From Streptomyces sp. NBC_00554 (GTDB lineage: Bacteria; Actinomycetota; Actinomycetes; Streptomycetales; Streptomycetaceae), in contig NZ_CP107799.1 in the NCBI RefSeq assembly GCF_041431135.1, positions 7,750,001-7,814,000 of the forward strand: 64,000 nt of DNA, given 5' to 3'. Below are positions 36,263 through 44,420 of the stretch, in pieces. Within the stretch, counting starts at the first letter, position 1; the number at the start of each line of letters is the position of its first letter. A model generated the notes under the pieces. That model saw only the letters and a program-made list of their open reading frames with translations, searched no databases and was not told the DNA's origin. Made by a program: the position numbers and the translations under genes.

Positions 36263-36976
36263 GTGCCTAGAGAGCGCCAGTCCGTATCGGACACAGTCAG
36301 CTGGCTGAGCTTCCCGCGACAGGCTTATCCGAACTTCTACCTCAATACGGAACGAATCAGGCACCGGTTTCACGGCTATCTCGGTTCGATCACCCAGTTT
36401 AGTGAGTCGGTCGAAAATTCTGGCGAGGTAAACGCGTCGATGAAGGCACTCTTCCTCGATGCGGGTATCAAGCGCGGTCATGGCGGAAGTGTGAACATGG
36501 CGTGGGATCTCATCGATCCCCTACCTCAAGCATTGGTACTGAGGGCACATCTCGCGGCAGCCGGCGAGGTCCACACCGACGCGCGCTCTGCGCCTGTGAC
36601 AGATTTTGTTCTTGCCCGGGGTCGGGGTGGAATTGCGCAGCCTCCCCAGCTGGCCGACAGCCCCCTGTGGGGCGAAGTCGGGGTATCACCCAGCGTAGTG
36701 ACCGAGATTGCGGCCGAGCAACGGAGACAGGCCGCAATCGGAACCAGTGGCGATCCGGCGCCCTTGTACTGGGCTGCATTCGCAAATACCGACCGAGGAC
36801 TGGTAGTCAGTCTGCTCGGTGATGCGTCCTTGATCGGTACCGATGTGCGGTCCTATTTGGGGCTCGACATGACCTACTGCATCTTTGGGCAAAAGCTCCG
36901 GGATTGGCACTCATGGACACTGCTGTCACCACTCCACGTATGGGTCGAGCCGCCTGGAACCGCAAACTGGGGATGA
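36263..36976 (+). CDS. Unknown protein, possibly DUF6414-like
   Basis: 237 aa from GTG 36263. The opening pattern (YPNFYLNTERIRHRFHGYLGS then a Gly/Ser-rich and charged segment and PLPQALVLRAHL) resembles an uncharacterised family whose members start with a YLDTxRI-type strand-helix (from memory, DUF6414-like; weak). The C-terminal half is beta-rich with several Trp. Separated from the previous gene by 127 bp. Codon use is less GC-biased than in core genes. Function unknown; accessory-island position would fit a conflict or surface role but this is speculation. Confidence 0.55.
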   Translation: MPRERQSVSDTVSWLSFPRQAYPNFYLNTERIRHRFHGYLGSITQFSESVENSGEVNASMKALFLDAGIKRGHGGSVNMAWDLIDPLPQALVLRAHLAAAGEVHTDARSAPVTDFVLARGRGGIAQPPQLADSPLWGEVGVSPSVVTEIAAEQRRQAAIGTSGDPAPLYWAAFANTDRGLVVSLLGDASLIGTDVRSYLGLDMTYCIFGQKLRDWHSWTLLSPLHVWVEPPGTANWG

Positions 36977-36983
36977 AGGATGA

Positions 36984-37187
36984 GTGTGCCTGAATTCCCA
37001 GGGTCCGCGCGTAGCCGCCTTGTACACGGCGGCGAGTACCCGACGCCAGAGGAAATCAGTACGACCCGGCAAGGCCGCGCGGGAGTTGGCCCAACGCGGC
37101 CTGATGCAAGCAGTACATGGCGGCTTCCCTACCGCCGAGGACTTCACCCGCATGGCACTTGGGGTTATGGGGCCGCAAGACACATAG
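36984..37187 (+). CDS. Possible small basic protein
   Basis: 67-aa frame with a GTG start 7 bp after the previous stop; Arg/Ala-rich helix-forming sequence (RRQRKSVRPGKAARELAQRG). An alternative ATG frame starts at 36980. Neither has a strong ribosome binding site, so this may be non-coding. Confidence 0.25.
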   Translation: MCLNSQGPRVAALYTAASTRRQRKSVRPGKAARELAQRGLMQAVHGGFPTAEDFTRMALGVMGPQDT

Positions 37188-37194
37188 CACCCCG

Positions 37195-37578
37195 CTACGC
37201 GAATTTGTTGAGCTCCTTCGCGGCACCGTGATGCTGTGAAAGGCCAAAGGCCAGCACACCAATTATTACGGCTACGTGGATGTACATCCCGTACAGGGGA
37301 AGGACTATGTTGGTCGCTCGGAGTACGGCGCCAGCCACACACAACACCGCCACAAAGCCAGCTCCGCCCGCATCCCGACCAAGTCTCTCACGGTATTTCG
37401 CCACGTCGCTCTGCACGGTGGCGTCATAACGGGTCGGGTTTTCCATCAGACTTCGTGCTCGCCAAATCCCCAGTACCGCGAAGACCCCAACTGCCGCCAT
37501 GGCAGCGAACCACCCAACGACGATGCCGTCGGGGTCTGAGATCGTGACTACATTCGCGGTCAGCACGCCAAATACCAT
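37195..37578 (-). CDS. Small integral membrane protein
   Basis: 127 aa with four hydrophobic segments: VFGVLTANVV, GWFAAMAAVGVFAVLGIW, AGFVAVLCVAGAVL and GMYIHVAVIIGVLAFGL. No signature family recognised. Convergent with the preceding plus-strand gene set. ATG 37578 used. Low GC for the region suggests acquired DNA. Confidence 0.65.
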   Translation of the reverse strand: MVFGVLTANVVTISDPDGIVVGWFAAMAAVGVFAVLGIWRARSLMENPTRYDATVQSDVAKYRERLGRDAGGAGFVAVLCVAGAVLRATNIVLPLYGMYIHVAVIIGVLAFGLSQHHGAAKELNKFA

Positions 37579-37797
37579 GATCGGCAGGGACCAGAGGCGG
37601 GACGGTTTCTCAACTGGCCATGTGGCAACACGATCTCGGCCTCCAGCGTCGCCACACCGGCGTCGCTGTAGTCCTCACAGCGATTGCTCATACCCGTGAC
37701 GCTCCCGACCGCTGACGGCCCGTGCCGGGGTTCGAGGACCGGCCAGAGCCTTGTGTCTCAAGCTGGCCGGCGCCAAGCGGCTGCCCCGCTGACGGGA

Positions 37798-37998
37798 ATG
37801 TGTGACAGCTCCCGGTGTCCGCAGGCCACCCACCATCTCCTCCACCGGCCCGTCTGGCAGACCGCGGCGGACAACGGCACCGTCCTGTTGGCCAGCCCGC
37901 GCATCCCGGTCGGCGAGAAGAACCGGCTGCGGGCCGAACACCAACGCTCGATGCGAGCCCTCGAAGAGATCGACAAGGCCACCGGAAAGGCGGGATGA
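37798..37998 (+). pseudogene. 3' remnant of a site-specific tyrosine integrase
   Basis: Carboxy-terminal about 66 codons (CPQATHHLLHRPVWQTAADNG, EKNRLRAEHQRSMRALEEID) resemble the tail of the large integrases (TnpA/TnpB-like recombinase trio) found in actinobacterial mobile elements. The catalytic domain is missing. Its stop overlaps the ATG of the next remnant (ATGA), the normal arrangement in that trio. Bases 37579-37797 contain no gene. Confidence 0.55.
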
Positions 37999-38447
37999 CA
38001 AAGTACTCAGTCCCGAACAGCGCGATCAGATCGAGCGGCGGATCCGCGCAGCCATCGACCGGCTCATCGCCGCGCAGATCCCGGTCGGCGGGCCTGCGAC
38101 GTCAAGACCCTGGCCCGGGAGGCCGGGGTCTCCCGCGCTGCCCTCTATACAACTTGGGGCCATCTCAAGGACGAGTTCGAGAAGCGACGGGCTGCGCCTG
38201 GGCCGCGGGCCAGCAGCCCGACCCGCGCGAGGTTCGGATCGCCCGGCTGTGGGAGCAGAACCAGCGGCTCACCAGCAAACTAGCCCGCACTCACACCGAG
38301 TTCAGCCAGCTCAGGAAACGTCACCAGTTGGCCTTGCTGGCCCTTGCCGCCAAAGATGACGAACTGCAACGGCTCCGCCGCCATCTGAGCACTATTGGCA
38401 ACACTGCCGCTGCCCCTGCCGCCGAGTCTCAAGCTCGCTACCGAAGA
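37995..38447 (+). pseudogene. Frameshifted DUF6262-type integrase partner
   Basis: Three reading frames in sequence give LSPEQRDQIERRIRAAIDRL, then CDVKTLAREAGVSRAALYTTWGHL (HTH), then PDPREVRIARLWEQNQRLTSKL (coiled coil). Together this is the small HTH-coiled-coil protein (DUF6262) that accompanies tyrosine integrases. At least two frameshifts inactivate it. Along with the preceding fragment it marks a decayed integrase module. Confidence 0.6.
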
Positions 38448-38653
38448 AGCGCACCACCTTCACCGCGACGTGTGAGTGCCACCACGCTGGCCACCGCACT
38501 GAGCAGACCTGCGAAGACGGCAACCTTCGCAGCGGGCAATGCGAGGGACAGCCCAGCAATGACGATGATGATCACCACCACGTGTCCAAGTCCCTTGAAG
38601 CCCTTGCACCTCCAGGGGAGCCATGAGAGACGATGAGAGTGCGACTGACCCAT
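38438..38653 (-). CDS. Small two-span membrane protein
   Basis: 71 aa with hydrophobic segments GHVVVIIIVIAGLSLALP and VAVFAGLLSAVASVVAL and a basic tail. AAAGGA precedes ATG 38653 in the mRNA. It resembles in size and layout the plasmid spread (Spd-like) membrane proteins of Streptomyces, but similarity is only in general character. Confidence 0.45.
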   Translation of the reverse strand: MGQSHSHRLSWLPWRCKGFKGLGHVVVIIIVIAGLSLALPAAKVAVFAGLLSAVASVVALTRRGEGGALLR

Positions 38654-38850
38654 TCGGTCACGTCCTTTCTGCCGACGTTGTCGGCTGGCTGGGCCGCCAG
38701 TCGTCCTCTTGCGCTTGCGAGGCCGGGGACATTGGCGGCTGGTCAACTGCTGCCCTTCCAGCATGTGTTGCCCCTAGCTGCTGTTCAATCGATCGAGACA
38801 ATACGAGTACAATCTGCGCTTTATACGAGACAACCAACCGCAGAGGGGTC

Positions 38851-39504
38851 ATGCCCAGACGGCCGTCGCACTTGGTGCCATCGGAAGGTCATCTCGCGCG
38901 TTTCGCGCTTGAACTCCGCGCGTTGCGGGACGCCGCCGGCTTCGACGCCCCGAGCGTCGATCAGATCGCCGCGCGCACCAACATTCCACGTTCGACACTA
39001 TTCGCGGCGTTGCGGGGGCAGCGCCTACCGACCCGACCTGTCCTGGGAGCCCTCATCACGGCTTGGGGTGGCGACCCGACAGAGTGGCTAACCCGGCGCA
39101 CCCTGACAGAAGCCGAACTGGAGGCCTCCAGTGTTCCTCGGCCGCACCGACCCCGCCCAGCACCAGCAAAGCCAAAGAGTGAGTCATCGACACAAGCACC
39201 GGAGCAGGCACGCGACGAGGACTTCTCTGCGGCATTGCAGCGGGTGTCTGCAGACCTCAGAGTGCTTCGGGCCCGAGCTGGCGCACCAACGTTGCGTCAG
39301 CTCTCGGCGCAAATCGCTGAAGATGACAGCCTTCCCGATGCTCCCAGTCCCGCGACCCTCTCCGCTCTCTTCAACGGCAAGGCACTGGCCAACTGGCAAA
39401 TCCTCGAGACTGTCATTCGCGCTTTGGACGGTGACGCGGAGGAGTGGTTCAACACCTGGCGAAGTCTCGTGCGGCTCCGCGAAGCGCACGTGAGGCTTGC
39501 ATGA
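38851..39504 (+). CDS. Protein with two helix-turn-helix domains
   Basis: 217 aa. Two XRE-like HTH units of about 60 aa, residues about 10-70 (VDQIAARTNIPRSTLFAALRGQRLP) and about 120-190 (LRQLSAQIAEDD, SPATLSALFNGKALANWQIL), joined by a Pro/Ala linker. GAGGGG lies just before ATG 38851; an upstream frame to 38623 is unsupported. Probably a regulator of mobile-element origin. Weak hairpin at 39538-39553 follows. Confidence 0.75.
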   Translation: MPRRPSHLVPSEGHLARFALELRALRDAAGFDAPSVDQIAARTNIPRSTLFAALRGQRLPTRPVLGALITAWGGDPTEWLTRRTLTEAELEASSVPRPHRPRPAPAKPKSESSTQAPEQARDEDFSAALQRVSADLRVLRARAGAPTLRQLSAQIAEDDSLPDAPSPATLSALFNGKALANWQILETVIRALDGDAEEWFNTWRSLVRLREAHVRLA

Positions 39505-39537
39505 GAAGGAGTACATCGCGGCAACTGCCCTGGCCCT

Positions 39538-39553
39538 GCACCCTCACGGGTGC
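39538..39553 (+). terminator. Weak hairpin after the HTH gene
   Basis: GCACCC TCAC GGGTGC, 6-bp stem, 34 bp after the stop. Confidence 0.3.
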
Positions 39554-39708
39554 TCTCCGACTCAGGCAGCAGCTTCAGCCAACCGAGACATCGCCCTGAC
39601 GCAGCCTGATCGGGTCTGCTGCACGATCGGGTGACATCTTGACCTGCCCCACCTCTCAGGTTCCAGTTCTGGTGGCTAACTGACGGCCTTCACGAAAGGC
39701 TGCCGGAC

Positions 39709-40005
39709 ATGCCCCGCGCCTACCCCGCTGAGTTCCGCGCCCGCGCCATCGCGTTGGTGCGGGCAGGAAAAGAACAGAAGCAGACCGCCGTTGACCTCGG
39801 CATCCATCCGGTCACGTTGTCGAAGTGGTTGCGCCAGGACGACATCGACAACGGCCGGCGCCCTGGCAGGGTCTCGGAGGAATCCGCAGAGCTGCGTGCA
39901 GCGCGGCGACGAATCCGCGAGCTGGAAACCGAGCTCGAAATCGTCCGCAAGGCCGCCAAGTTCCTCGGCGAGGACAAGCCGGCCCCAAAAGGCTCTACCC
40001 GGTGA
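39709..40005 (+). CDS. IS3 transposase OrfA
   Basis: 98 aa: HTH_Tnp_1-type N-terminus (YPAEFRARAIALVRAGKEQKQ, VTLSKWLRQDD) followed by a leucine-zipper helix (RRRIRELETELEIVRKAAKF). Ends in overlap with orfB. CCCCAAAAGG at 39983-39992 is a likely slippery site giving the OrfAB fusion transposase. Confidence 0.92.
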   Translation: MPRAYPAEFRARAIALVRAGKEQKQTAVDLGIHPVTLSKWLRQDDIDNGRRPGRVSEESAELRAARRRIRELETELEIVRKAAKFLGEDKPAPKGSTR

Positions 40006-40868
40006 TCGACCGTCTCGTCGATGCCGGGGCGCCGGTCGACCGATGCTGCCGGATCCTCGGAGTCGCCCGGCAGAACTACTACAAACACAAGCGCACACCG
40101 ACCACACCGCGGCAGCTGCGACGGGAGTGGCTGACCGGGCTGATCCGGGAGGTCCACGTCGCCTCACGCGGCACCTACGGCTACCGCCGCGTCCACGCCG
40201 AGCTCACCCTGGGCATGGGCATCCCGGTGTGCTCGAGGACCGTGTCGGTGCTGATGACACAGGCCGGGATCTACGGACTGCCCGGACCGCTGCGGATCAA
40301 GCGCCTGCGGGGTGTCGTCACCGCCGATGACCTGGTCAACCGGAAGTTCCATCGGCTGCGTCCCAACGAGCTGTGGGTCACCGACATCACGCAACACCGC
40401 ACCAGGGAAGGGTGGGTGTACTGCGCGGCGGTCCTGGACGCGTTCAGCCGCAAGATCGTGGGCTGGTCGATCGACTCCAGACAGGACTCCACCCTCGTGG
40501 TCAACGCGTTGGACATGGCCCTCCGCAACCGGCGCCCCGAACCAGGCGGGATAGTGCACGCCGATCACGGAACCCAGTTCACCTCCTGGGTCTTCGGGGA
40601 AAGGATCCGCTCCGCCGGGCTCCTACCATCGTTCGGCACGGTCGGAGACGGCCTGGACAACGCGATGATGGAGTCGTTCTGGTCCTCGATGCAGATCGAG
40701 CTGTTGAACCGCAAACGGTGGAAGACCCGGGTCGAGTTGGCGAACGCGATCTTCGAGTACATCGAGGTCTTCCACGACCGACAGCGGCGCCACTCAGCAC
40801 TGGGCTACCGCACCCCGATCGAGTACGAGCTACTCTCCGAACGAGACACCATCCCCGCCGCCAGCTAG
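40002..40868 (+). CDS. IS3 transposase OrfB (rve integrase core)
   Basis: Retroviral-type integrase core with the DDE triad: ELWVTDITQH (Asp), GGIVHADHGTQFTS (Asp) and DNAMMESFWSSMQIELL (Glu). A GTG at 40002 overlaps the orfA stop, but production by -1 frameshift at AAAAG (39987-39992) is likely, which would add KRLYP. Preceded by the HTH_21 region (GTYGYRRVHAEL). Intact, 288 aa from the GTG. Confidence 0.92.
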   Translation: MIDRLVDAGAPVDRCCRILGVARQNYYKHKRTPTTPRQLRREWLTGLIREVHVASRGTYGYRRVHAELTLGMGIPVCSRTVSVLMTQAGIYGLPGPLRIKRLRGVVTADDLVNRKFHRLRPNELWVTDITQHRTREGWVYCAAVLDAFSRKIVGWSIDSRQDSTLVVNALDMALRNRRPEPGGIVHADHGTQFTSWVFGERIRSAGLLPSFGTVGDGLDNAMMESFWSSMQIELLNRKRWKTRVELANAIFEYIEVFHDRQRRHSALGYRTPIEYELLSERDTIPAAS

Positions 40869-40991
40869 CCACCGCAGCTGGAACCCAAACCGTGGGGCAG
40901 GTCAACCTGTCACCCAACCCTGCATCAGACCCCCCGAGCAGTTGTCAACTGCGGCTAGAAGTCGGCAGATTGACCGAGTCGGCAGCGTGTA

Positions 40992-41774
40992 GTGTCCCGT
41001 TGCGTGCTGGCTGAACGACGACACCAACTCATCTTGCGGGCCCTGCGTTCCGGTGGCACCGCTTCCGTGGCCGACCTCGTCGAGCAGCTTGACTCCAGTG
41101 CGGCAACCATCCGGCGTGACCTCCTCAAACTGGAGGCAGACGGGCTGCTCACCCGTGTCCATGGTGGAGCGGTCATCGACGAGGAGCGAGCTCCCTTCAA
41201 CGATGCCGCCGAGGTTCTGGTGGCGGAGAAGGACGCCATTGCCGCCCAAGCTGCCGCGTTGATCGAGGACGGTCAGTCGATCATTCTCGACAGTGGCACA
41301 ACGGTTCATCGGCTGGCACTGCAACTGCACGGTCGTCGACTTACCGTGATCACCAACAACCTCGCTGTGTATGACGAGCTCATCGGCGACGAGAGTATCG
41401 ACCTGATGCTGCTCGGGGGCATGGTCATCCGTGAGTCACGCATGCTGGACGGTTTCATGGCGGAGGACAACCTCCGTCAAGTTCACGCCGACTGGTTGTT
41501 CATGGGTGCTTGTGGCCTCCGCCCTGGGGGCCAGGTCATGGACACCACCGTGGCTGAGGTGCCCGCCCGACGCGCCATGATTGCCGCCGGCGACAAGGTG
41601 GTGCTCCTGGCCGACAAGAGCAAGTTTCCGGGAACCGGGATGGTGAAGATCTGCGGCCCCGAGGACCTGGACGTGCTTATCACCAACGCACCGGAAGACG
41701 ACGCGACCTGTATCGCCCTGCGCGAGGTCGGCGTGAAGGTAACACCGACGGATCCGGCCGCAGTCGACGGCTAA
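40992..41774 (+). CDS. DeoR/GlpR-family regulator, 3' end altered by an IS
   Basis: 260 aa: N-terminal DeoR HTH (ERRHQLILRALRSGGTASVADLVEQL, given as positions 8-33, with SSAATIRRDLLKLEADGLL) and a C-terminal sugar-phosphate-sensing domain (ILDSGTTVHRLALQL, ADKSKFPGTGMVKI). Its TAA stop lies in GGCTAACA, the terminal repeat of the adjacent IS, so the last codons and stop come from the IS junction. An IS3 element ends 86 bp upstream, so it is sandwiched and its original target genes are gone. GTG start 40992 or 41004. Confidence 0.82.
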   Translation: MSRCVLAERRHQLILRALRSGGTASVADLVEQLDSSAATIRRDLLKLEADGLLTRVHGGAVIDEERAPFNDAAEVLVAEKDAIAAQAAALIEDGQSIILDSGTTVHRLALQLHGRRLTVITNNLAVYDELIGDESIDLMLLGGMVIRESRMLDGFMAEDNLRQVHADWLFMGACGLRPGGQVMDTTVAEVPARRAMIAAGDKVVLLADKSKFPGTGMVKICGPEDLDVLITNAPEDDATCIALREVGVKVTPTDPAAVDG

Positions 41775-42651
41775 CAAAGCGACTTGTACTGCCGGTGAAC
41801 GATGAGGCAGCAGGCGAGCTAGAGGAACGCTTCGTGGATGTCGGCTCGCCGTTCCCATCGGATCCGCAGACGGCGGAAGCCATGCAGCCACGCAAAGCTC
41901 CGTTCTACGACCCATCGGTATGTACCCAGTCCCGTGCCGTGCAGGGTGCCGCGGCGGGCGATCGCGGGCACGATGCCGCGGGCGCGGACCTGATCACGGT
42001 AGATGTCATGGTCGTAGCCTCGGTCGGCGAACAATGAGTCCGGCTTGCGGCGGGGACGGCCGATCCGGCCGCGGACCGGTGGGATCGCGTCGAGCAGGGG
42101 CAGCAGTTGGGTGACGTCGTTGCGGTTGCCGCCGGTCAGCAGCACAGCGAGCGGGGTGCCGTGCCCATCTGTGATCAAGTGATGCTTGGAGCCGGCCCGA
42201 CCCCGGTCGACCGGCGAAGGACCCGTGTGTTGCCCCCCTTTAGCGCCCGGACGTGGGAGGAGTCGACCACGCAGCGGGACCAGTCCAGCCGCGAGGCCGC
42301 GTTCAGCTCAGCGAGCAGGACCTCGTGCAGCCGCTGCCAGACGCCGGCCTCGTTCCAGTCCCGCAGCCGTCGCCAGCACGTCATGCCCGAACCGAAGCCC
42401 AACTCTTGCGGCAGGTACTCCCACTGGATACCGGTGTACAGCACGTACAAGATCCCGCACAGCACGTCCCGGTCCGGCAACGGCTTGCGGCCCGGATACC
42501 GAAAGCGCCGTTCGCGCTGTGGCAGCAACGGCGCCAAGCGGTCCCACAGCTCATCCGACACGTTCCACGGCGACATCCTCACAACGGACCGAACGCTCAA
42601 CTGCCGTCATGGACACGGCCACCAAGACCGATCCACCTCATTGTGTTAGCC
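41769..42651 (-). mobile_element. IS5-family (IS427-type) insertion sequence
   Basis: GGCTAACA at 41769-41776 and TGTTAGCC at 42644-42651 are its ends. 0.88 kb with a two-frame transposase gene on the minus strand. Confidence 0.75.
41819..42576 (-). CDS. IS427-type transposase made by -1 frameshift
   Basis: First frame (42576 down to 42175): DUF4096-type N-terminus (VSDELWDRLAPLLPQ, GILYVLYTGIQWEYLP, SRCVVDSSHVRALKGG). Second frame (to 41819): DDE_Tnp_1-like part (LFADRGYDHDIYRD, RWVVERSFAWLHGFRRL). The frames meet at AAAGGGGGGC (complement of 42232-42241); re-reading one G joins ALKGG to QHTGPSPVDRG, the normal family sequence. This group uses programmed -1 shifting, so it is probably functional rather than broken. 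Confidence 0.8.
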
Positions 42652-42655
42652 CTTG

Positions 42656-44420
42656 TAAGGGCGTGCAGATCTTTAACTCGTCTTTTTGACCTTGGTCTTG
42701 GCAGGGTCGGGAGCGAGGAACGTCGCGACGTCTGCTGGTGTCCGGAGGCGGGCGGTAGAGGTGCTGATGAGATGGCCGTGTGCTTCTAGGAGCGGGCGGA
42801 CTTCCTGTCGAGCGCGGCTGATAGTCATGGCGGTGACGCCGAAGAGCTGGCCGAGCAGGTCCATGGTGGCGAGTTTGCGCAGGTGGAGCACGGTGACCAG
42901 AACCCGGTCGGCTGGAGTGAGCTTGGCTTTGGCGCCTGTGCCGGGGGCCACCAGACGCTCGTGACCGCGGCGTGCCCGGAGCACGTGCTCACGTTGAACC
43001 TCCAGTGCGGGGGTCAGCGCGTCGATGAGCTCGCTGAGCTGTTGGCGGGGCATCCCGGTCAGTTCTGGGTCCTGCAGCGAACGCCGCGTGAGGCGGGGCG
43101 GACTGCTCGCCGGGGCCTGGTCTGAGTTGCTGTCGGTCCTCGCCGTGTCCATCGGATGCTGGGGGTGGAGGGTGTAGTTCCAGTCGCCGTGGAAGCGGTG
43201 GCGTGTGATCGGCAGGGCGGCGATCTCGTCGTCGCTGACCTGGACGCCGGTGGGATACGGGTTGGTGTCGAGCTCGGCATGCACCGTCAGGCCGGTCTTG
43301 GTGGTGGTCGCCGCGATGCTCTCGACGATGACTTCGTGGCTGGTCAGGGGTCTTCCACGCCAGTTCATGGTGATGTGGGAGAACAGCCGTTGCTCGATCC
43401 GGTTCCACTTCGACGTGCCGGGAGGCAGGTGGCAGACGGTGATCGTCAGGCCGGACTCGGCTGCGAACCGGGCGAGTTCGGTTTTCCAGGTGCGGGTGCG
43501 ATAGCCGTTGGAGCCGCCCGCGTCGGCGGTGATCAGCAGTCGGCCGGCCGTGGGATAGACAGGCCGCCCGGTTGCATTCCACCAGCGGCGGATGGACTCG
43601 ACGGCGAACGCGGCGGTGTCGTGGTCGGTGCCCACGTTGACCCAGCCGGTGTTCGCGGCGACGTCGTAGATGCCGTAGGGCACTGCTCTGCCCAGCTCGC
43701 GGTCGGGGAAGTCGTGGGTGTCGACTCGCACCGGTTCGCCTCTGGGCTCCCATTCACGGCCGTTGTTCTTGAACGGGCCGACCAGTTCCTTCTTCTTCGT
43801 GTCCACGCTGATCACCGGCGCCCCGTCGTCCTGGTGGTCGCGGGCCTGTTCGTTGAGGTAGTGGAACTGTGCGTCCCGGTCGGGGTGCTGCTTGCCCTCC
43901 AGGGTCTTGGTGTTGCTCTGCAAGCTGAAGCCCTCCTCGCGCAGCAGGTCGCCCACTGTGTCCGCGCAGATCCTGTGGCCCTGCCGGGTCAGTTCCTCGG
44001 CGAGCTTGCGGGTTGACTTGGTGGTCCAGCGCAGCGGCGACATGGGATCTCCGCGAACGTCGGGCTCGACCAGCGTGAGAAGCGCCTCCCGAACGGCCGG
44101 GTTCAGGTCGGCGACGCGTTTGCGGCCGGCGCCGGGCCGGCGGATGCGTCCCAACGGGGCCTCTCCGGCGGCGAGTTCGCGTATTCCGGCAGACACCCTG
44201 GCCTCACGGACGCCGGCGGCGCGCGCGACCGCTCTGATCCCGCCGTGGCCGAGGGACTGGGCCTCCGCCCCTATCAGCAGGCGACGCTGCCGCTCGTCGA
44301 GGTGCGGCAGAATCGCCCCGAACTTGGCTGCCAGCACTGCCCGTTGCCCATCCAGCGCGCTCATGCCGGACCAACGAACCACCGAGCAGAAAGCCACGAG
44401 TTAAAGATCTGCACGCCCTA
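42656..44420 (-). mobile_element. ISAzo13-type insertion sequence, copy 2
   Basis: Starts TAAGGGCGTGCAGATC at 42656; the complementary end, through GATCTGCACGCCC, is at 44406-44418 (22 bases or more match). Its outer end shares CCCTAAGGG with the start of copy 3, so the two lie head to tail with no spacer. It starts 4 bp after the IS427-type element. Confidence 0.8.
42673..44364 (-). CDS. ISAzo13-type transposase, copy 2
   Basis: 563-aa DDE transposase homologous to copy 1 over its whole length: PVISVDTKKKELVGPF, LLITADAGGSNGYRTR and TSKWNRIEQRLFSHI carry the catalytic residues. ATG 44364 is preferred; the longer frame starts within the terminal repeat. The C-terminal extension ends in a helical DNA-binding-like segment (LRKLATMDLLGQLFGVTAMTIS). 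Intact. Confidence 0.9.
   Translation of the reverse strand: MSALDGQRAVLAAKFGAILPHLDERQRRLLIGAEAQSLGHGGIRAVARAAGVREARVSAGIRELAAGEAPLGRIRRPGAGRKRVADLNPAVREALLTLVEPDVRGDPMSPLRWTTKSTRKLAEELTRQGHRICADTVGDLLREEGFSLQSNTKTLEGKQHPDRDAQFHYLNEQARDHQDDGAPVISVDTKKKELVGPFKNNGREWEPRGEPVRVDTHDFPDRELGRAVPYGIYDVAANTGWVNVGTDHDTAAFAVESIRRWWNATGRPVYPTAGRLLITADAGGSNGYRTRTWKTELARFAAESGLTITVCHLPPGTSKWNRIEQRLFSHITMNWRGRPLTSHEVIVESIAATTTKTGLTVHAELDTNPYPTGVQVSDDEIAALPITRHRFHGDWNYTLHPQHPMDTARTDSNSDQAPASSPPRLTRRSLQDPELTGMPRQQLSELIDALTPALEVQREHVLRARRGHERLVAPGTGAKAKLTPADRVLVTVLHLRKLATMDLLGQLFGVTAMTISRARQEVRPLLEAHGHLISTSTARLRTPADVATFLAPDPAKTKVKKTS

Larger units (their letters stand above)
39639..40905 (+). mobile_element. 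IS3-family insertion sequence
   Basis: Ends are TTGACCTGCCCCAC at 39639 and its exact complement ending at 40905; the match resumes at GTTCCAG further in. 1.27 kb with overlapping orfA/orfB. No target duplication could be recognised. Confidence 0.85.

Noticed and set aside
37684..38001. 104-aa and 108-aa overlapping frames as new genes
   Set aside because: The plus-strand sequence is the decayed tail of an integrase; the minus-strand frame is its shadow.
39709..40868. IS3 gene as a pseudogene because of two frames
   Set aside because: Overlap with an AAAAG slippery site is the normal IS3 design.
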